DNA from: Flaccisagitta enflata
Lineage: Eukaryota > Chaetognatha > Sagittoidea > Aphragmophora
Direction of reading: 5' to 3'
NCBI GenBank assembly: GCA_965153355.1
Contig: OZ231127.1
Location: 68,448,001 to 68,512,000, forward strand
DNA: 64,000 nucleotides
Position numbers and translations under genes: made by a program. Below are positions 44,268 to 55,064 of the stretch, piece by piece. Numbering within the stretch: the stretch's first letter is position 1; the number at the start of each line of letters is the position of its first letter. Below the pieces are notes generated by a model. It worked only from the letters and a program-made list of their open reading frames with translations, did not search any database and was not told the origin of the DNA.

Positions 44268-45071
44268 AGTTAGCATGCTATAATCTTTACAAATCATATA
44301 CATATGTTGAGTCCTTCCATTTAGAGACTACATACCAAGTCCTAACCAAATTGGTCAAAAAATGCCAAAGTTATGCACGTTTTTCACTTTTAGGCTGGTT
44401 GGGTGGTAGGCCGGTTTGGCCGGTTAGCATGCTAAAATCTTTACAATTCAAATACATATGTTGGGTTCTTCCATTTAGGGACTACATACCAAATTTTAAC
44501 CAAATCGGTAGAAAAATGCCAAAGTTATGCACGTTTTTCACTTTTAGGCTGGTAGGCTAGTTGGGTGGTAGGCCGGTTTTGCCAGTTAGCATGCTAAAAT
44601 CTTTACAAATCAAATACATATGCTGAGTACTTCCATTTAGAGACTACATACCAAGTTTTAACCAAACTGGTTGAAAAATGCCAAAGTTATGCACGTTTTT
44701 CACTTTTAGGCTGGTAGGCTGGTTGGGTGGTAGGCTGGTTTGGCCAGTTAGCATGCTAAAATCTTTACAAATCAAATACATATGTTGAGTCCTTCCATTT
44801 AGAGACTACATACCAAGTTTTAACCAAATCGGTTGAAAAATGCCAAAGTTATGCACGTTTTTCACTTTTAGGCTGGTAGGCTGGTTGGTTGGTAGGCCGG
44901 TTTGGCCGGTTAGCATGCTAAAATCTTTACAATTCAAATACATATGTTGAGTTCTTCCATTTAGGGACTACATACCAAATTTTAACCAAATCGGTTGAAA
45001 AATGCCAAAGTTATGTACGTTTTTCACTTTTAGGCTGGTAGGCTGGTTGGGCCGGTTGGGTGGGTCGGATC
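44268..45071 (+). repeat. 162-bp tandem repeat, five units, in intron 16
   Basis: Units begin GTTAGCATGCTAAAATC at 44268, 44423, 44585, 44747 and 44909 (spacing 155, 162, 162, 162). It directly follows the 13-bp array; the junction carries GGTTTGGCC wording shared by the units. Confidence 0.9.
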
Positions 45072-45311
45072 ATAACATACGCATAGGCTGCAAAGCGGCT
45101 TACCCTAATACAACTTCCCTCCAAATATGAAGCAAATCGGTCAAGGCGTTCAAAAGTTAGCCCATTTTTAAAAGTGTGGACAACAACAACGACGACGACG
45201 ACGACGACGACGACACCCACCCGCCTCGAATTATAGTCCGCGTCGGAATGGTATTCCGTCGCGGACAAAAATGAACAAAAATAACAGTAGGGGACAGTAA
45301 ACAATGCTCAC

Positions 45312-45536
45312 CCATTGCGGGATCGTAAGCAGGTTGCACTTGGTATGGGTAAGCTGCTGCGTAAGAGCCGATGTGGCTTTGATTGAAGGTTTGATGCGCT
45401 GCTGCTGCGGCGGCATTAGGACCAACGACCATCTGCTGCTGCTGCTGCTGCGGTGTCATTCCAGCATAACCACCGATGGAATGATGACTGAAGTGGCGAT
45501 CGTGTTGGACGCCGTCAGAACTACCACTACTCGCTC
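45312..45536 (-). CDS. Main gene exon 16
   Basis: 225 nt, acceptor GTTTCAG, donor CAATGG|GTGAGC, phase 1 at both ends. It encodes ASSGSSDGVQHDRHFSHHSI, a Met/Gln run, an Ala run, and a Tyr/Pro/Gln-rich end (YPYQVQPAYDPAMG) of the prion-like or adhesive low-complexity kind. The next intron carries the 13-bp and 162-bp tandem arrays. Confidence 0.8.
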
Positions 45537-45852
45537 CTGAAACAACAAGCAAGATAGAAACAACACCTGATAACATAGTTTAAGACAATAACAAGAAAAT
45601 CCACCATCACCAACAACAACAACAACAACATAGATAAAACGACAAACCCATAGGCAATGTCAACAAAAACGACATGAGTTATGGAAATTCGTTTTTGAAA
45701 ACATTTATCTGGGTTCATTTTTTCCGCAACAATTTCGACCAAAAAAAACCAACAACAGTTTTCATGAAAAAATTCTGCTTACTTCTCCGCGGTAGACGAC
45801 AACAAAAACAAAATCAACAACAACAACCCCTTATTCTTACACCGACACTAAC

Positions 45853-46130
45853 ATTAGAGATGATTCTAATCGGCGCGTTATAGGCCCGCTTTTTCCCTCC
45901 AAAATATTGACGTCTTACTCATTTTTGAGAGAATTAAAACAGTTACAACGGGCGCTTCGCGGAAATAAGAAAGCCAAAGCCAAAAGCAGACGGGAAAATC
46001 AATCTTGAAGTTTTTATATTTTTTCTTCAACTTAAAAATCGAACATTGTTACAACTAAAAATTTTCCTGACGGTTGTGGGTAGCTCCTTCATTTAAGCTC
46101 TTGCCGCAGTCTCATTATGAACTGATGTAA
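45853..46130 (+). mobile_element. Fragment of the 14257-17796 foldback arm in intron 15
   Basis: Matches about 14389-14665 almost word for word (AGATGATTCTAATC to CATTATGAACTGATGTAA). It ends about 55 bp from the donor of exon 15. Confidence 0.85.
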
Positions 46131-46184
46131 TCATATCAATAATAAAAATAATAACACCACTTCGTCTTCTGACGTTTTTCCTAC

Positions 46185-47163
46185 CCGATTGTCCACTTGG
46201 CGTTCTTTGATGTCGCGTCGACGTGGCCGATTTGCCGTCATCCGACGATCCTCCAGCGATGGCGCCACTTCCTTCCGGCGCCGACGCGACGCCGCGTCTG
46301 GCGCTGCTGCTGTTACTGCGCCGCGCGACCTCGTGCGGCGCCCACTGAGTACTCGCGCTTCTTTTATGTTTCCCGGCAGATGATAACGCATCTTCCACCG
46401 AAGATAAAGTTTTCTTGTCACGATGATCATTTATCTTATTATCACTTTTTTGATTACTATCTGGCGGCGCTGTTTCACCGACGCCGCTTTTTCGTCTACC
46501 AATGGCGCCACTGTCACCGGCGCCACCGCCGATGACGATGGCGACATCTTCGCCTTCCAGGGCGGCGTTGTTGTGGCAGCTGCCGACGCCGCTTACGCGT
46601 CTTTCCTTCTTGTTCACGTCGTCGATTGTTTTTCTTTTTTCGGCGGCGGTGGCGGTGATAGTGGATGCCGGTTTTTCCGTTTCTTCGCCGACTGGCGCCG
46701 GTCGCTCTTGATCGCGAATATCGATCATCGGAGAGTCTTTCGAAGATAATGACTGTTGTTGTTGTTGTTTTTTCAACGATGATGAAGATGATAATGATGA
46801 ACATGATAATGAAGATGAAGTCTTTCTACCCTTAGAAGCCGCTTTATCGTCATTAAGATGATTATCACAGTCATTCGACTTGTCGACATCGTCCTGTTCC
46901 GTATTCTGCCGTTCTTCTTGCTGCTGTTGCTGCTGCTGCTGCGAGTTTTCCGTCTTGACTTCCTCCGCCAGAGCGCGTTGTTCTTCCTGCAGCTGTTGCA
47001 GATGCCTCTGAGCTTCTCGCAGCAATAGAAGCTGTTCTTCCGACGTCTCGGTGGGCTGCTGTTGCTGCTGTTGCTCCTGCTTCTCCTCTTGTCTCTGATC
47101 CTCTTCGTTGAGTTCGTCGATGGCGATGGAAAGAGAATCGTCTGCGTCGATTTTCTTCTTCAA
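46185..47163 (-). CDS. Main gene exon 15 (5' part duplicated at 1-383)
   Basis: 979 nt, acceptor ATTCAG, donor ATCGG|GTAGGA, phase 0 in and phase 1 out. It begins LKKKIDADDSLSIAIDELNE, then a Gln-rich predicted coiled coil (LLLLREAQRHLQQLQEEQRA), then Ser-rich, acidic and Gly-rich stretches, ending TPSGQSG. The Gln tract after the start is 6 residues here against about 13 in the left-edge copy. A fragment of the 14257-17796 foldback arm lies in the next intron (45853-46130). Confidence 0.85.
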
Positions 47164-47745
47164 CTGAATGTTAGTAATGAAGAAAGAGATTAATGAGCAA
47201 TGTGTTTGCCTGCTCACTTCTGCGGATAGTTTTGTTTAAAGAATAGATTTATAAACGAACAAAAAGCGAGAACGAAAAAAAATAGGGTAAGATGCTCGGC
47301 AACGGCCATCACTATTAAGAAAGTACGCTTATCAGTCATCAATCAAGCATGGGTAAGTAAACTAAAGCTAGCCTTCAAAAACTATCAACAACGTGAACTG
47401 TCGAGAATTGAAGCTATAACTACCTGACATATCAATCTGAAGAAAAAAAATAAGGCCTAGTCAGAGTGTTGAGCAAAACCGCCAATGTCAAATAATGACG
47501 TATCAGGAAAAATTCGACTAAAAAAAACGCGATGAATTAAATAGGCTAGAGCTCTGAGCTAACCATGCGAAAAAAAACACCTTTAGAATCCATCGGTCCG
47601 TCCGTATTTTGCTCAGTTACGCCTCTCCGAAAATAACACTGATAACCCATCGAGTTGCCAAGAAAAGCTTGTCCTAGAATTCATGTGTCAGTAGTCCTAA
47701 CTCGGGTCTATAATCAGTAGATTGAGTAGAATAAATGTCTCTTAC

Positions 47746-48209
47746 CGCTTCCGCGCCGTCTTCGAGAACCTTTTCCAAGGCCCTTTCGAGTGGATCGTCG
47801 TCGTCATCTCCTCCGATCTCGACGCTCGTCTCCAAGAACGACTCAATCAGATTCAACTCTTCCTTCGAGTAATGATCTGCGTCTGATCGATGTTGTCGTC
47901 GGTGAGACTTTTTCGTTGCTACAGACGCCGTGGTATTTGCTGCAGATTCGGCCTGGAATGACTGGTCAAGTCGTTCCAGATCGCTTAGTCGATGAAGATC
48001 ATCGCAGGGCGTGTCGGCGCCGCTGCTGGGCTCGTCCACGACTGGAGGCTGCGGCTGCTGCGTTTGCTGTTGCGCCTGCTGTTGATGATGCTGCGACTGC
48101 GAAGCGGAGGCGAGAAAGAGAGGCGGATCGTCCTTAACGCGCAACAAAACTTCCTCTTTGGAAGTTGTTGGATGTAGAGAGTCGGATTCGGTCGACAAAA
48201 CGCCTTGAC
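47746..48209 (-). CDS. Main gene exon 14 (duplicated at 927-1369)
   Basis: 464 nt, acceptor CCTTCAG, donor AAGCG|GTAAGA, phase 1 in and phase 0 out. It reads SQGVLSTESDSLHPTTSKEE, then a Gln/His-rich run, SHRRQHRSDADHYSKEELN, IESFLETSVEIGGDDDDDPL and ERALEKVLEDGAEA. The last part is predicted helical and acidic and is the most structured-looking segment of the protein. It is 21 nt longer than the left-edge copy, within the low-complexity middle. Confidence 0.85.
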
Positions 48210-48444
48210 CTGAAGGTGGGGAAAAAATGGGAGAGAGTAAAAAAGGTAAAGAGGTGGAAATGAAAACGATGTGTGACATGACATTGTTATGTGCCAGGAC
48301 GACAATTGTACAATGTACATACCCTAATAAAAGTAATTTCTTGAGTATTTTTCTCATCAACCATCATTGTTTCATCATCTAGCTATACAATCTTTGAGTT
48401 ATTACACTTGAATGTTTGTTACTGTTTTCAGAACGTAAACTTAC

Positions 48445-48553
48445 TAATTTGGCGTTGTGGCCACTTGACTTGTCGGCTGTGAGCGACTCCTACTTCCGGT
48501 TTGGGTTGCACAACTTCCGTCACCATGGACAGAGACGCGGGCCGCGGAGGCGA
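48445..48553 (-). CDS. Main gene exon 13 (duplicated at 1617-1725)
   Basis: 109 nt, acceptor TTCGGCAG, donor ATTA|GTAAGT, phase 0 in and phase 1 out. It encodes SPPRPASLSMVTEVVQPKPE and ends RQVKWPQRQI. Nearly identical to the copy at the left edge. Confidence 0.75.
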
Positions 48554-48658
48554 CTGCCGAAAGACGAGCATTGAGAAAATTTTACTATTTCGTTTGCAAT
48601 AAAAAAAAATGATTATGATAATTAAAACAACAACAACAACAACAATAACATCAACAAT

Positions 48659-48736
<78 letters not shown>

Positions 48737-48817
48737 AACAACAACAACAGAAGCAAAAACACAATTACACAAACAACAATAACAACACCAACGACAACGA
48801 CGAGGAAGACGACGACG

Positions 48818-48863
<46 letters not shown>

Positions 48864-48872
48864 CCGCTCTAC

Positions 48873-49118
48873 CTGAGATCTTTGGTTTTGAGTATCACTG
48901 GAACGAACTTCTGTTTCCGTCTTCTTTTCTTCGGCTTTTTTGGGCGCCGTTGTTTCGAGGCTTTTACGCGGCATCGGTTGAGGCGCCGCTTGACGCACTG
49001 CCGGCGTTGACGCTGATTGTCGAGGCGTCAAAATCGGGGGTGCCGCCGATTTCGTGGCTGCTGAAGACTTGGAGGCGTTGGATTCTTCCAAGATCATGTC
49101 TTCGTCTTCAGAGGAAAT
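48873..49118 (-). CDS. Main gene exon 12 (duplicated at 2066-2311)
   Basis: 246 nt (82 codons), acceptor CCACAG-type, donor TCTCAG|GTAGAG, phase 0 at both ends. It encodes ISSEDEDMILEESNASKSSA followed by Pro/Ala and Lys/Glu-rich segments. Both flanking introns carry long trinucleotide repeats that are complementary in the transcript: (AAC)n before the exon and (UUG)n after it. The exon can be skipped or circularised without a frameshift. Confidence 0.8.
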
Positions 49119-49221
49119 CTGTGGTCAGGAAAAAAAATGGTCGTGATGGATTCGTCGCACTGGACATCTTTGTTGTTATTTGTTGTTATTCAATTGTTGT
49201 TATTAGTTTGTTGTTATTGTT

Positions 49222-49289
<68 letters not shown>

Positions 49290-49325
49290 AGTTGTTGTTG
49301 TAGTTTAAAATTGTTGCTGCCGCGG

Positions 49326-49411
<86 letters not shown>

Positions 49412-49475
49412 GCCTATAAATTGTTAATCGGTAATATCACTAATATCTGAAAAAAATTTATATCCAATTTCTCAC

Positions 49476-49601
49476 CACCATGGGAAACGCCTGTGACGGT
49501 GCTGTGGCTGCGGCGGCTGGCGCATCAAGAAGCATCTCCGAGGAAGAGGAGGAGCAACCAGAAGACATCACCACAGAATCAGGTGTCGTCGCGGTCTCTC
49601 C
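49476..49601 (-). CDS. Main gene exon 11 (duplicated at 2582-2698)
   Basis: 126 nt, acceptor TTAAAG, donor ATGGTG|GTGAGA, phase 0 at both ends. It encodes GETATTPDSVVMSSG, a Ser-rich run with an acidic residue, and an Ala-rich end. The second copy at the left edge is 9 nt shorter in the Ala tract. A (GTT)n tract occupies the intron that follows. Confidence 0.75.
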
Positions 49602-49685
49602 CTTTAATGAAAAAGATAAAGAAATGATGATGACGATGATGATGATGATATCAACAATGATGATGATGATAATGACTATAGTTAC

Positions 49686-49855
49686 CTGCGCGCGCGGTGT
49701 TTCGGCGAGGGGCGTCATAACAACGTCCTCTTCATCACCCGTTTTGATCTGACTAGAAGCGGGTTTCGCCGTCGCCGAAGCCGCCGCCAGCGGCGACATG
49801 ACGCGCTGATGCTGCTGCTGCAATACCCGTGGACTTCCAGGAGGAGATGCAGCAC
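49686..49855 (-). CDS. Main gene exon 10
   Basis: 170 nt, acceptor GTAATTAG, donor GCGCAG|GTAACT, entering in phase 1 and leaving in phase 0. It encodes GAASPPGSPRVLQQQHQRVM, an Ala-rich stretch, and GDEEDVVMTPLAETPRAQ, with several Ser/Thr-Pro sites. This exon has no counterpart in the duplicate block at the left edge, where similarity ends in the (ATG)n tract. Confidence 0.8.
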
Positions 49856-50181
49856 CTAATTACCGAGAAAAAAAACATCTCCTCGCTGAAAATTTTTAAT
49901 GCGTGATTGTCTGATGGAGACAAAGCCGACTGTTGGTTTCATGAAGAGTGCAAATTCAAAATCATTGGTGAGTGGAAGCGTGCAAGCAATATATACGGAT
50001 CGGATGGAGTGAATGTGTGGGTTTGTGTATTGAAAACGTATAAACGTAAACTTTTGAGAGAAACATGAATTTTTTCCATGTAAATTTATCTGCATATATG
50101 TTATAGGAAACATGCTGCGACATGCTTCGACCACATTCGTTCAACTGGAATTATCGATAAGCCAATAATTCGATGAGACTA

Positions 50182-51157
50182 ACAATGGCAAAAAAAAAAA
50201 CGGACAAATTTTGAGAGAGCAAAAACATATGAAGATGTTGACCAATTCGCATAAAATTTACAGTGAATAATAACCATAACCATTTGGACTAGGTGTGGTT
50301 CAAATTTCATCAAAATCCGTTGAATACTTCAGCCGTTATCACGTTTTTACTGAAGTCACCTCTTTTTTTGACTTCCAGAGATGACATTTATCCTTCATCA
50401 AAATAATTCCATTTTTAGTAAAATTGACATTGTGCAAAAAGTATTGGGAGTTTTGTTATGATTTTTGAAATGTAGTCTGATGGTGTTATTTACTAATACT
50501 AGGCAAAATTTGCTTCTACTCAGATAAAGTCTAGTGGGGTAGATATTGGTTGATTGTAAGCTTGCTCAGGATAAAAAATATTTAGCCAACTATAAAAATA
50601 TCTTGGCAATTTGGGGGTCTAAAAATGCTTTAATCTTTACCAAAATTTTACTGGAGATGAACCATAAGTACAAAAGTTACCAGTTAAAAAATTATGATAA
50701 TTGGTTAAAAACTAAGGCTATAGCATCGATTTATATTTTGGATTTCATCTTCATTTACTTCATTCTTAAAACCGTAAAAAAAAGTTTAGGAAAACTTGCT
50801 GTTTCTGCTAAAATATTTGGAGTTTTGTAGTGAAATTTTAACCACAGCCTGCTAACAATGTGGTCTACTTCCACTTCAAATTTCATCAAAATCGGACTAG
50901 ATTTAGTATGGTTTTTTTAAAGTTTGTATTTTCTCTTTTTGTAAATTATTCTGTGTGCAGATTGAATTTCTGATCATCTGACAAGCACTTTTAAAAAATC
51001 TATAATTCTCAAACTATTTGGAGCAGGTCATTGATTTTTTCAGTGATGCTTAATGATACTTAAAGGTAACTTTATTAACAATTTCAGCACACTGGGTGAA
51101 TTTTTAAAGGATTTATGAGCAAATGAAGTAACTGTCCGGTTCTTTTTTTGCCATTGT
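50182..51157. mobile_element. TA-flanked inverted-repeat element in intron 9, 976 bp
   Basis: The left ACAATGGCAAAAAAA...CGGACA and the right TGTCCGG...TTTTTTTGCCATTGT are inverted, with TA at both outer edges (50180-50181, 51158-51159). AT-rich interior, no transposase. Confidence 0.7.
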
Positions 51158-51776
51158 TATGTGAAAATTGAATGGCGAAAATCCGTACACCTATGTCACA
51201 CAAAAAACATGCTGCAACCATTTGAAGCAAGTTTATGAGCCCCCATGATGACCAGAAGAAGCAGGCATAAGGGTGACCTAGTTTATTATCTTATATCTGC
51301 GCAATGAACGCTTGTTTCGTCTTTCATGTAATAAGTTACTACGTAACTATGATTTACATGCACTTCGGCAAGTTCATCTTCATCTGCACGTTCAATATCT
51401 CCTCCATGTCTAAACCCTAAGAAGTCGTGCTAGCATCAAAACTCGTTCATGCAATTTAATACAATTAAATGCTAACTGTCGTAATGTTTTGTTTTTTTTT
51501 ACAACATAGAAATGGCGAAAGTTGGAAGTAAGAAATTATGTCTTTTTGTATCTTGATAGAAATGATTGAAAAAGGAGTTGTGCGAAATAAAAAGGGAAAA
51601 GGTGTGAAGAGGAAATAATCTTCTTAGTTGATGGAATGAAAAGACGAAAAAAATGAATTGTCACGATTCTTTTTTTTTCTTTCAATATCGTTGACATGAG
51701 GATGATTGAATATGGTACGTGGAAGTGTTTTAAGGATGAAGGGAAAAAAAAATAAGAGGAGGACTAGCATACTTAC

Positions 51777-51794
51777 CCAGCGCTCTAATATGCT
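51777..51794 (-). CDS. Main gene exon 9, 18-nt microexon
   Basis: Only 18 nt between an acceptor TCCATAG and a donor CTGG|GTAAGT. It supplies EHIRAL and is phase 1 at both ends, so it fits exactly between exons 8 and 10. The strong donor and the phase agreement are the evidence. Skipping it would also keep the frame, so it may be an alternatively used microexon. Confidence 0.65.
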
Positions 51795-51897
51795 CTATGG
51801 AAACCAAACTACCAAGCGCTTGTTTTTTGTTTGTTTGTTTTTTCTATCGCCGACGCGCAAAATTGTTTGAGACCATGAGGTCGAAGATCTGCCTTAC

Positions 51898-52125
51898 CCG
51901 GGATAGAAGTGAGCGATCCCACCGAGTCCTCAAGGTTTATGGGACTCATGAAATCATTCCCTTTGATAATTCGAAATTCGCGAAGACATGATTCAAGAAG
52001 AGGAGAATCTAGACCCTCTCCTCTTCCTTTCTTGCCGCCACCGCCTCCTCCTACTCCTCCTCCTCCAGTGGTAGATAGACCCGTTATGCCAGGTAGGGAG
52101 TCAAACGATAGGCGAAAGTCCAGGT
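51898..52125 (-). CDS. Main gene exon 8
   Basis: 228 nt, acceptor CCTTAG, donor CCCGG|GTAAGG, phase 1 at both ends. It encodes DLDFRLSFDSLPGITGLSTT, a Gly-rich linker, then CLREFRIIKGNDFMSPINLE and DSVGSLTSIPG. The non-repetitive segments look like a conserved core of the protein. The acceptor lies close to a long imperfect (TAG)n array (about 52135-52515). Confidence 0.8.
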
Positions 52126-52134
52126 CTAAGGTTG

Positions 52135-52354
52135 TAGGAGTGGTAGTAGGAGTAGGAGTAGGAGTGGTAGTAAGTTGGAATTGTTATAGAAAAAGCAGCA
52201 GTAGCCGTAGGAGTAGTATAAGTAATCAGTATCAGTCGTAGAGTTGGAAGTATCAGTATCATTCGTAGAATTGGAAGCAGTAGTAATAGTGGTAATTGTA
52301 TTAGAGGTACAAGTAATAGTAGTAGAATTAGTAGCAGTTGTAGAAGCAGTAGTA

Positions 52355-52438
<84 letters not shown>

Positions 52439-52515
52439 ATAGTAGTAGTAGTAGTCGTAGTAGTAATAGTATTGGTAGCAGTAGAAGTAGAAGTAGTAGT
52501 AGTAGTAGTAATTGT
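52135..52515. repeat. Imperfect (TAG)n array
   Basis: TAG repeats with GTA/GAA variants, purest at about 52365-52437. In the minus-strand transcript it is a CUA-rich pyrimidine-containing tract just upstream of the exon 8 acceptor. Confidence 0.9.
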
Positions 52516-53226
52516 TGCATCATGTTAGCATCATTGTAACATTTGCATGATGATTAGCAAAGCAGATGTAATTCCCATGAAATTTGATGAATGATGAGAT
52601 GTGAGATGAAGATGCGATCAATTTATCGAAGCATTGAAAGCGATGGAAAGTAAAAAAAAATTGAAAGAAAGAAAAGAAAAAACCGCATAAATAAAGCGGC
52701 GTGATCGTGAGAGAGCATTTGCAGAGAAAACAAAGAAAAAGGAAAGAGAGAAAGAGAGAGAAAGAAAAACGTGTATAATGCATTGGTTCTCAGGATATAT
52801 ATTTTTATGTGTGTTTCATGACCATCCTTTAAAAGTATGAAGTATATTTACTGGTATTGGTACTGAACTGGTTTTAAGGACACGCGATATTTCTGTTGTT
52901 GTAACAAACAACGTGCACCCATGCATACACAAATACGCATGCATTCACAAATACACGCATGACATAAGTTGGACAAACGTAAGCAGACACGAACCCGACG
53001 GGTTTACAAGGGAAAAGCGTCAAAAATGACGCAAGCGTAGTGGAGTAACATGGGGAACAATGTGACGTAACGTTGTGCACATGTGGCATGATTTGACGTA
53101 ACATGTGGCACAATGTGACAGGGTTATCAAAGCGCAAGTTAAAATGGCCAAAACAAATGGAACGAAAAAAAAACAATTTTTTGAAGCGCTAATAATGAAA
53201 GTTTGAACCAAAAATATTTGTATATA

Positions 53227-53724
53227 CAGTAGATGTCGTCTAGACTTGGAAATACGGGGGAGCTCATAACCTCAGCATCAGTACATTGAGGGGACTGATA
53301 TTTTGCTAGTGTAATGTATAGACCTTAAGGGGTTGACGATGGGTAATGGCATCCCCCTACGGCTTACCTTACAAAAAAAACTTTTAGTATAAAATGTTAG
53401 GATCAATCACTTTTATGGCAGAATTTCAGCTTCATCTATTTGCTTTAATTGCAAAACCAGCCTGAGATTCGAACCTGGAAATAGATTGCTCAAGACAGAT
53501 TTGAAGTCAAGTGAGTTAACCACTAGACCAATTCCGGCAGTGGTTTAAGCAGAGCTAATTTGTTTTAGTATATTCAAAAGAATTTTCTATCTATGGAGCT
53601 GCCATACCCCATCGTCAACCCTATAGGACATAAGCATTATACAGACACAGTTTCATTTCATTGGCGCAAATGGTAGTTAGGATATGAGGGCCCCCGTATT
53701 TCTAAGTCTAGACGACATCTACTG
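53227..53724. mobile_element. TA-flanked inverted-repeat element carrying a tRNA-like sequence
   Basis: The left end CAGTAGATGTCGTCTAGAC and the right end GTCTAGACGACATCTACTG are perfect inverses, continuing as TTGGAAATACGGGGG against CCCCCGTATTTCTAA. TA lies on both sides. Located in intron 7. Confidence 0.85.
53458..53539 (-). tRNA. tRNA-like pseudogene, serine-type body with UCA anticodon
   Basis: On the minus strand there is an A box TGGTCTAGTGG (53520-53530) and a B box GGTTCGAATCTC (53464-53475), about 45 nt apart. Between them is an anticodon-arm-like GACTTCAAATC whose seven-base loop CTTCAAA would present UCA, and a long variable region as in serine or leucine tRNAs. The acceptor and T stems do not pair well, so this is a decayed tRNA or tRNA-derived SINE head, not a working tRNA. 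Confidence 0.5.
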
Positions 53725-53994
53725 TACTTGGGTAAATACAGATACATTTAATTGCTTAACAAGAAAATGTTCTTAGACATACACAAGTATCATGATACTG
53801 ATTACTGATGAATCGTAAAAAAATACATGCTGGATATTCGTTAATGAAATAGGATATTTCAACAATTTTGTTTATCTTTATTCTTTTTTTTTTTTTCATT
53901 CTTCTAAGAATATTTAGTCATTTTGAATGGTAGTTCAACTAAATTTTCACAAAATTTTCACACAAAAATAGCACTCAAATGTTCGCTTGCTTAC

Positions 53995-54378
53995 CTTGCG
54001 ACAACTTTGATAAGACGCTAGGGGGACGGGCCGGCGAAGACATATTTTCCGGAAGTGTCGTTGTCGTCATCGTCGTCATCTTCGTCGTCACCGGCGTCGT
54101 CGACGATGCCAATACTGACGTCGGAGGTCGTTTCTTTGGTGATGGGCCTTCGTTGGCATCGACGGAGTCTTGCTTCGCTTTGCCGAAGGAAAAGAAAGAC
54201 GGGGATTGACTGGATAGCTGACTGGATGCTTGTTGTTGTTGACTGGTTTGTTGATTTGACTGTTGGTTTGTTAGTTGTTGTTGTTGTTGTTGTTGAGAGG
54301 CTAATGATATTTCTTCCTTGTTTTTGTTTTTGACGCTACCGCCGCTACTCGTCCGTCGGCGAATCACGCCTGGTGAAC
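53995..54378 (-). CDS. Main gene exon 7 (Gln-rich, basic)
   Basis: 384 nt, acceptor AACTAG, donor GCAAG|GTAAGC, phase 1 at both ends. It encodes SPGVIRRRTSSGGS (an RRRTSS basophilic kinase-type site), a Gln/Ser-rich middle, SPSFFSFGKAKQDS, PSPKKRPPTS, and a Thr-rich end. The exon is separated from exon 6 by a hairpin-family repeat (54405-54568) and a (GAAT)n tract. Confidence 0.8.
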
Positions 54379-54404
54379 CTAGTTTGTGGAGAAATAATTG
54401 TTTT

Positions 54405-54568
54405 TAGTCGCGGACTAGCGACTCTATAAGAGGCTTTGTCCGTCCGTCCGTCGGTTGGTCGGTTGGTCGGTCGGTCCGTGAACACGAGTCGAAAAGTGGA
54501 AAAACATGCATTTCCGCCCCTGCCCACCCGTCCGCGACTGGTATTGGCCGTGTATCCGGCCTTGTTAT
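54405..54568 (+). repeat. Hairpin-bounded short repeat, full copy in intron 6
   Basis: AGTCGCGGACTAGCGACT, CTCTATAAGAGGCTTTGTCC, a GTCGGTTGGTCGG array, CACCCGTCCGCGACTGG, GGCCGTGTATCCGGCC then TTGTT. Confidence 0.9.
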
Positions 54569-54661
54569 TTTTTTCATCCGAAAACTGTTGATACTGTTGG
54601 ACATGACTATCCAAGAAACAGGGAGACAATCAACTGAATGAATTGATAAACGAATGAGCAT

Positions 54662-54824
54662 AAAAATAAGTGAATGAATGAAATAATGAATGAACGAATG
54701 ATTGAATGAATGAATGAATGAAAGAATGAATGAATGAATGAATGAATGAATGAATGAATGAATGAATGAATGCGTGGATGAATGAATGAATGAATGAATG
54801 AATGCGTGGTTGAATGAATGAAAA
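54662..54824. repeat. (GAAT)n array
   Basis: GAAT repeats with two GCGTG(G) interruptions. Confidence 0.95.
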
Positions 54825-54875
54825 AATGAGTGAATTGATAGACACATCTCGCGAAATGAATCTAATCGAACTCAC

Positions 54876-55043
54876 CCTCTAATGGGATCGGCGTAATGTA
54901 GACATCAGAATCGTAAAACGTCGCCTCTGCTCCTCCTCCCCCACCTCCGTCGACGCCCTCGTCTTGAGCTTTCCTTCGCAGAGACTTGGGCGAGAGAGCG
55001 CGAACCAAACGCTCTTTGAACGACGGCGACTTTCGAATGCTCG
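54876..55043 (-). CDS. Main gene exon 6 (basic Ser-rich island)
   Basis: 168 nt, acceptor GATTTCAG, donor GAGG|GTGAGT, phase 1 at both ends. It begins ASIRKSPSFKERLVRALSPK, a basic segment with RKSPSF and ALSPKS motifs that look like kinase or 14-3-3 sites. It ends with a polyglycine run and FYDSDVYITPIPLEG. This is one of the most information-rich parts of the protein, and the best query for a family search. Confidence 0.8.
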
Positions 55044-55064
55044 CTGAAATCAATCGTTAAGTAG

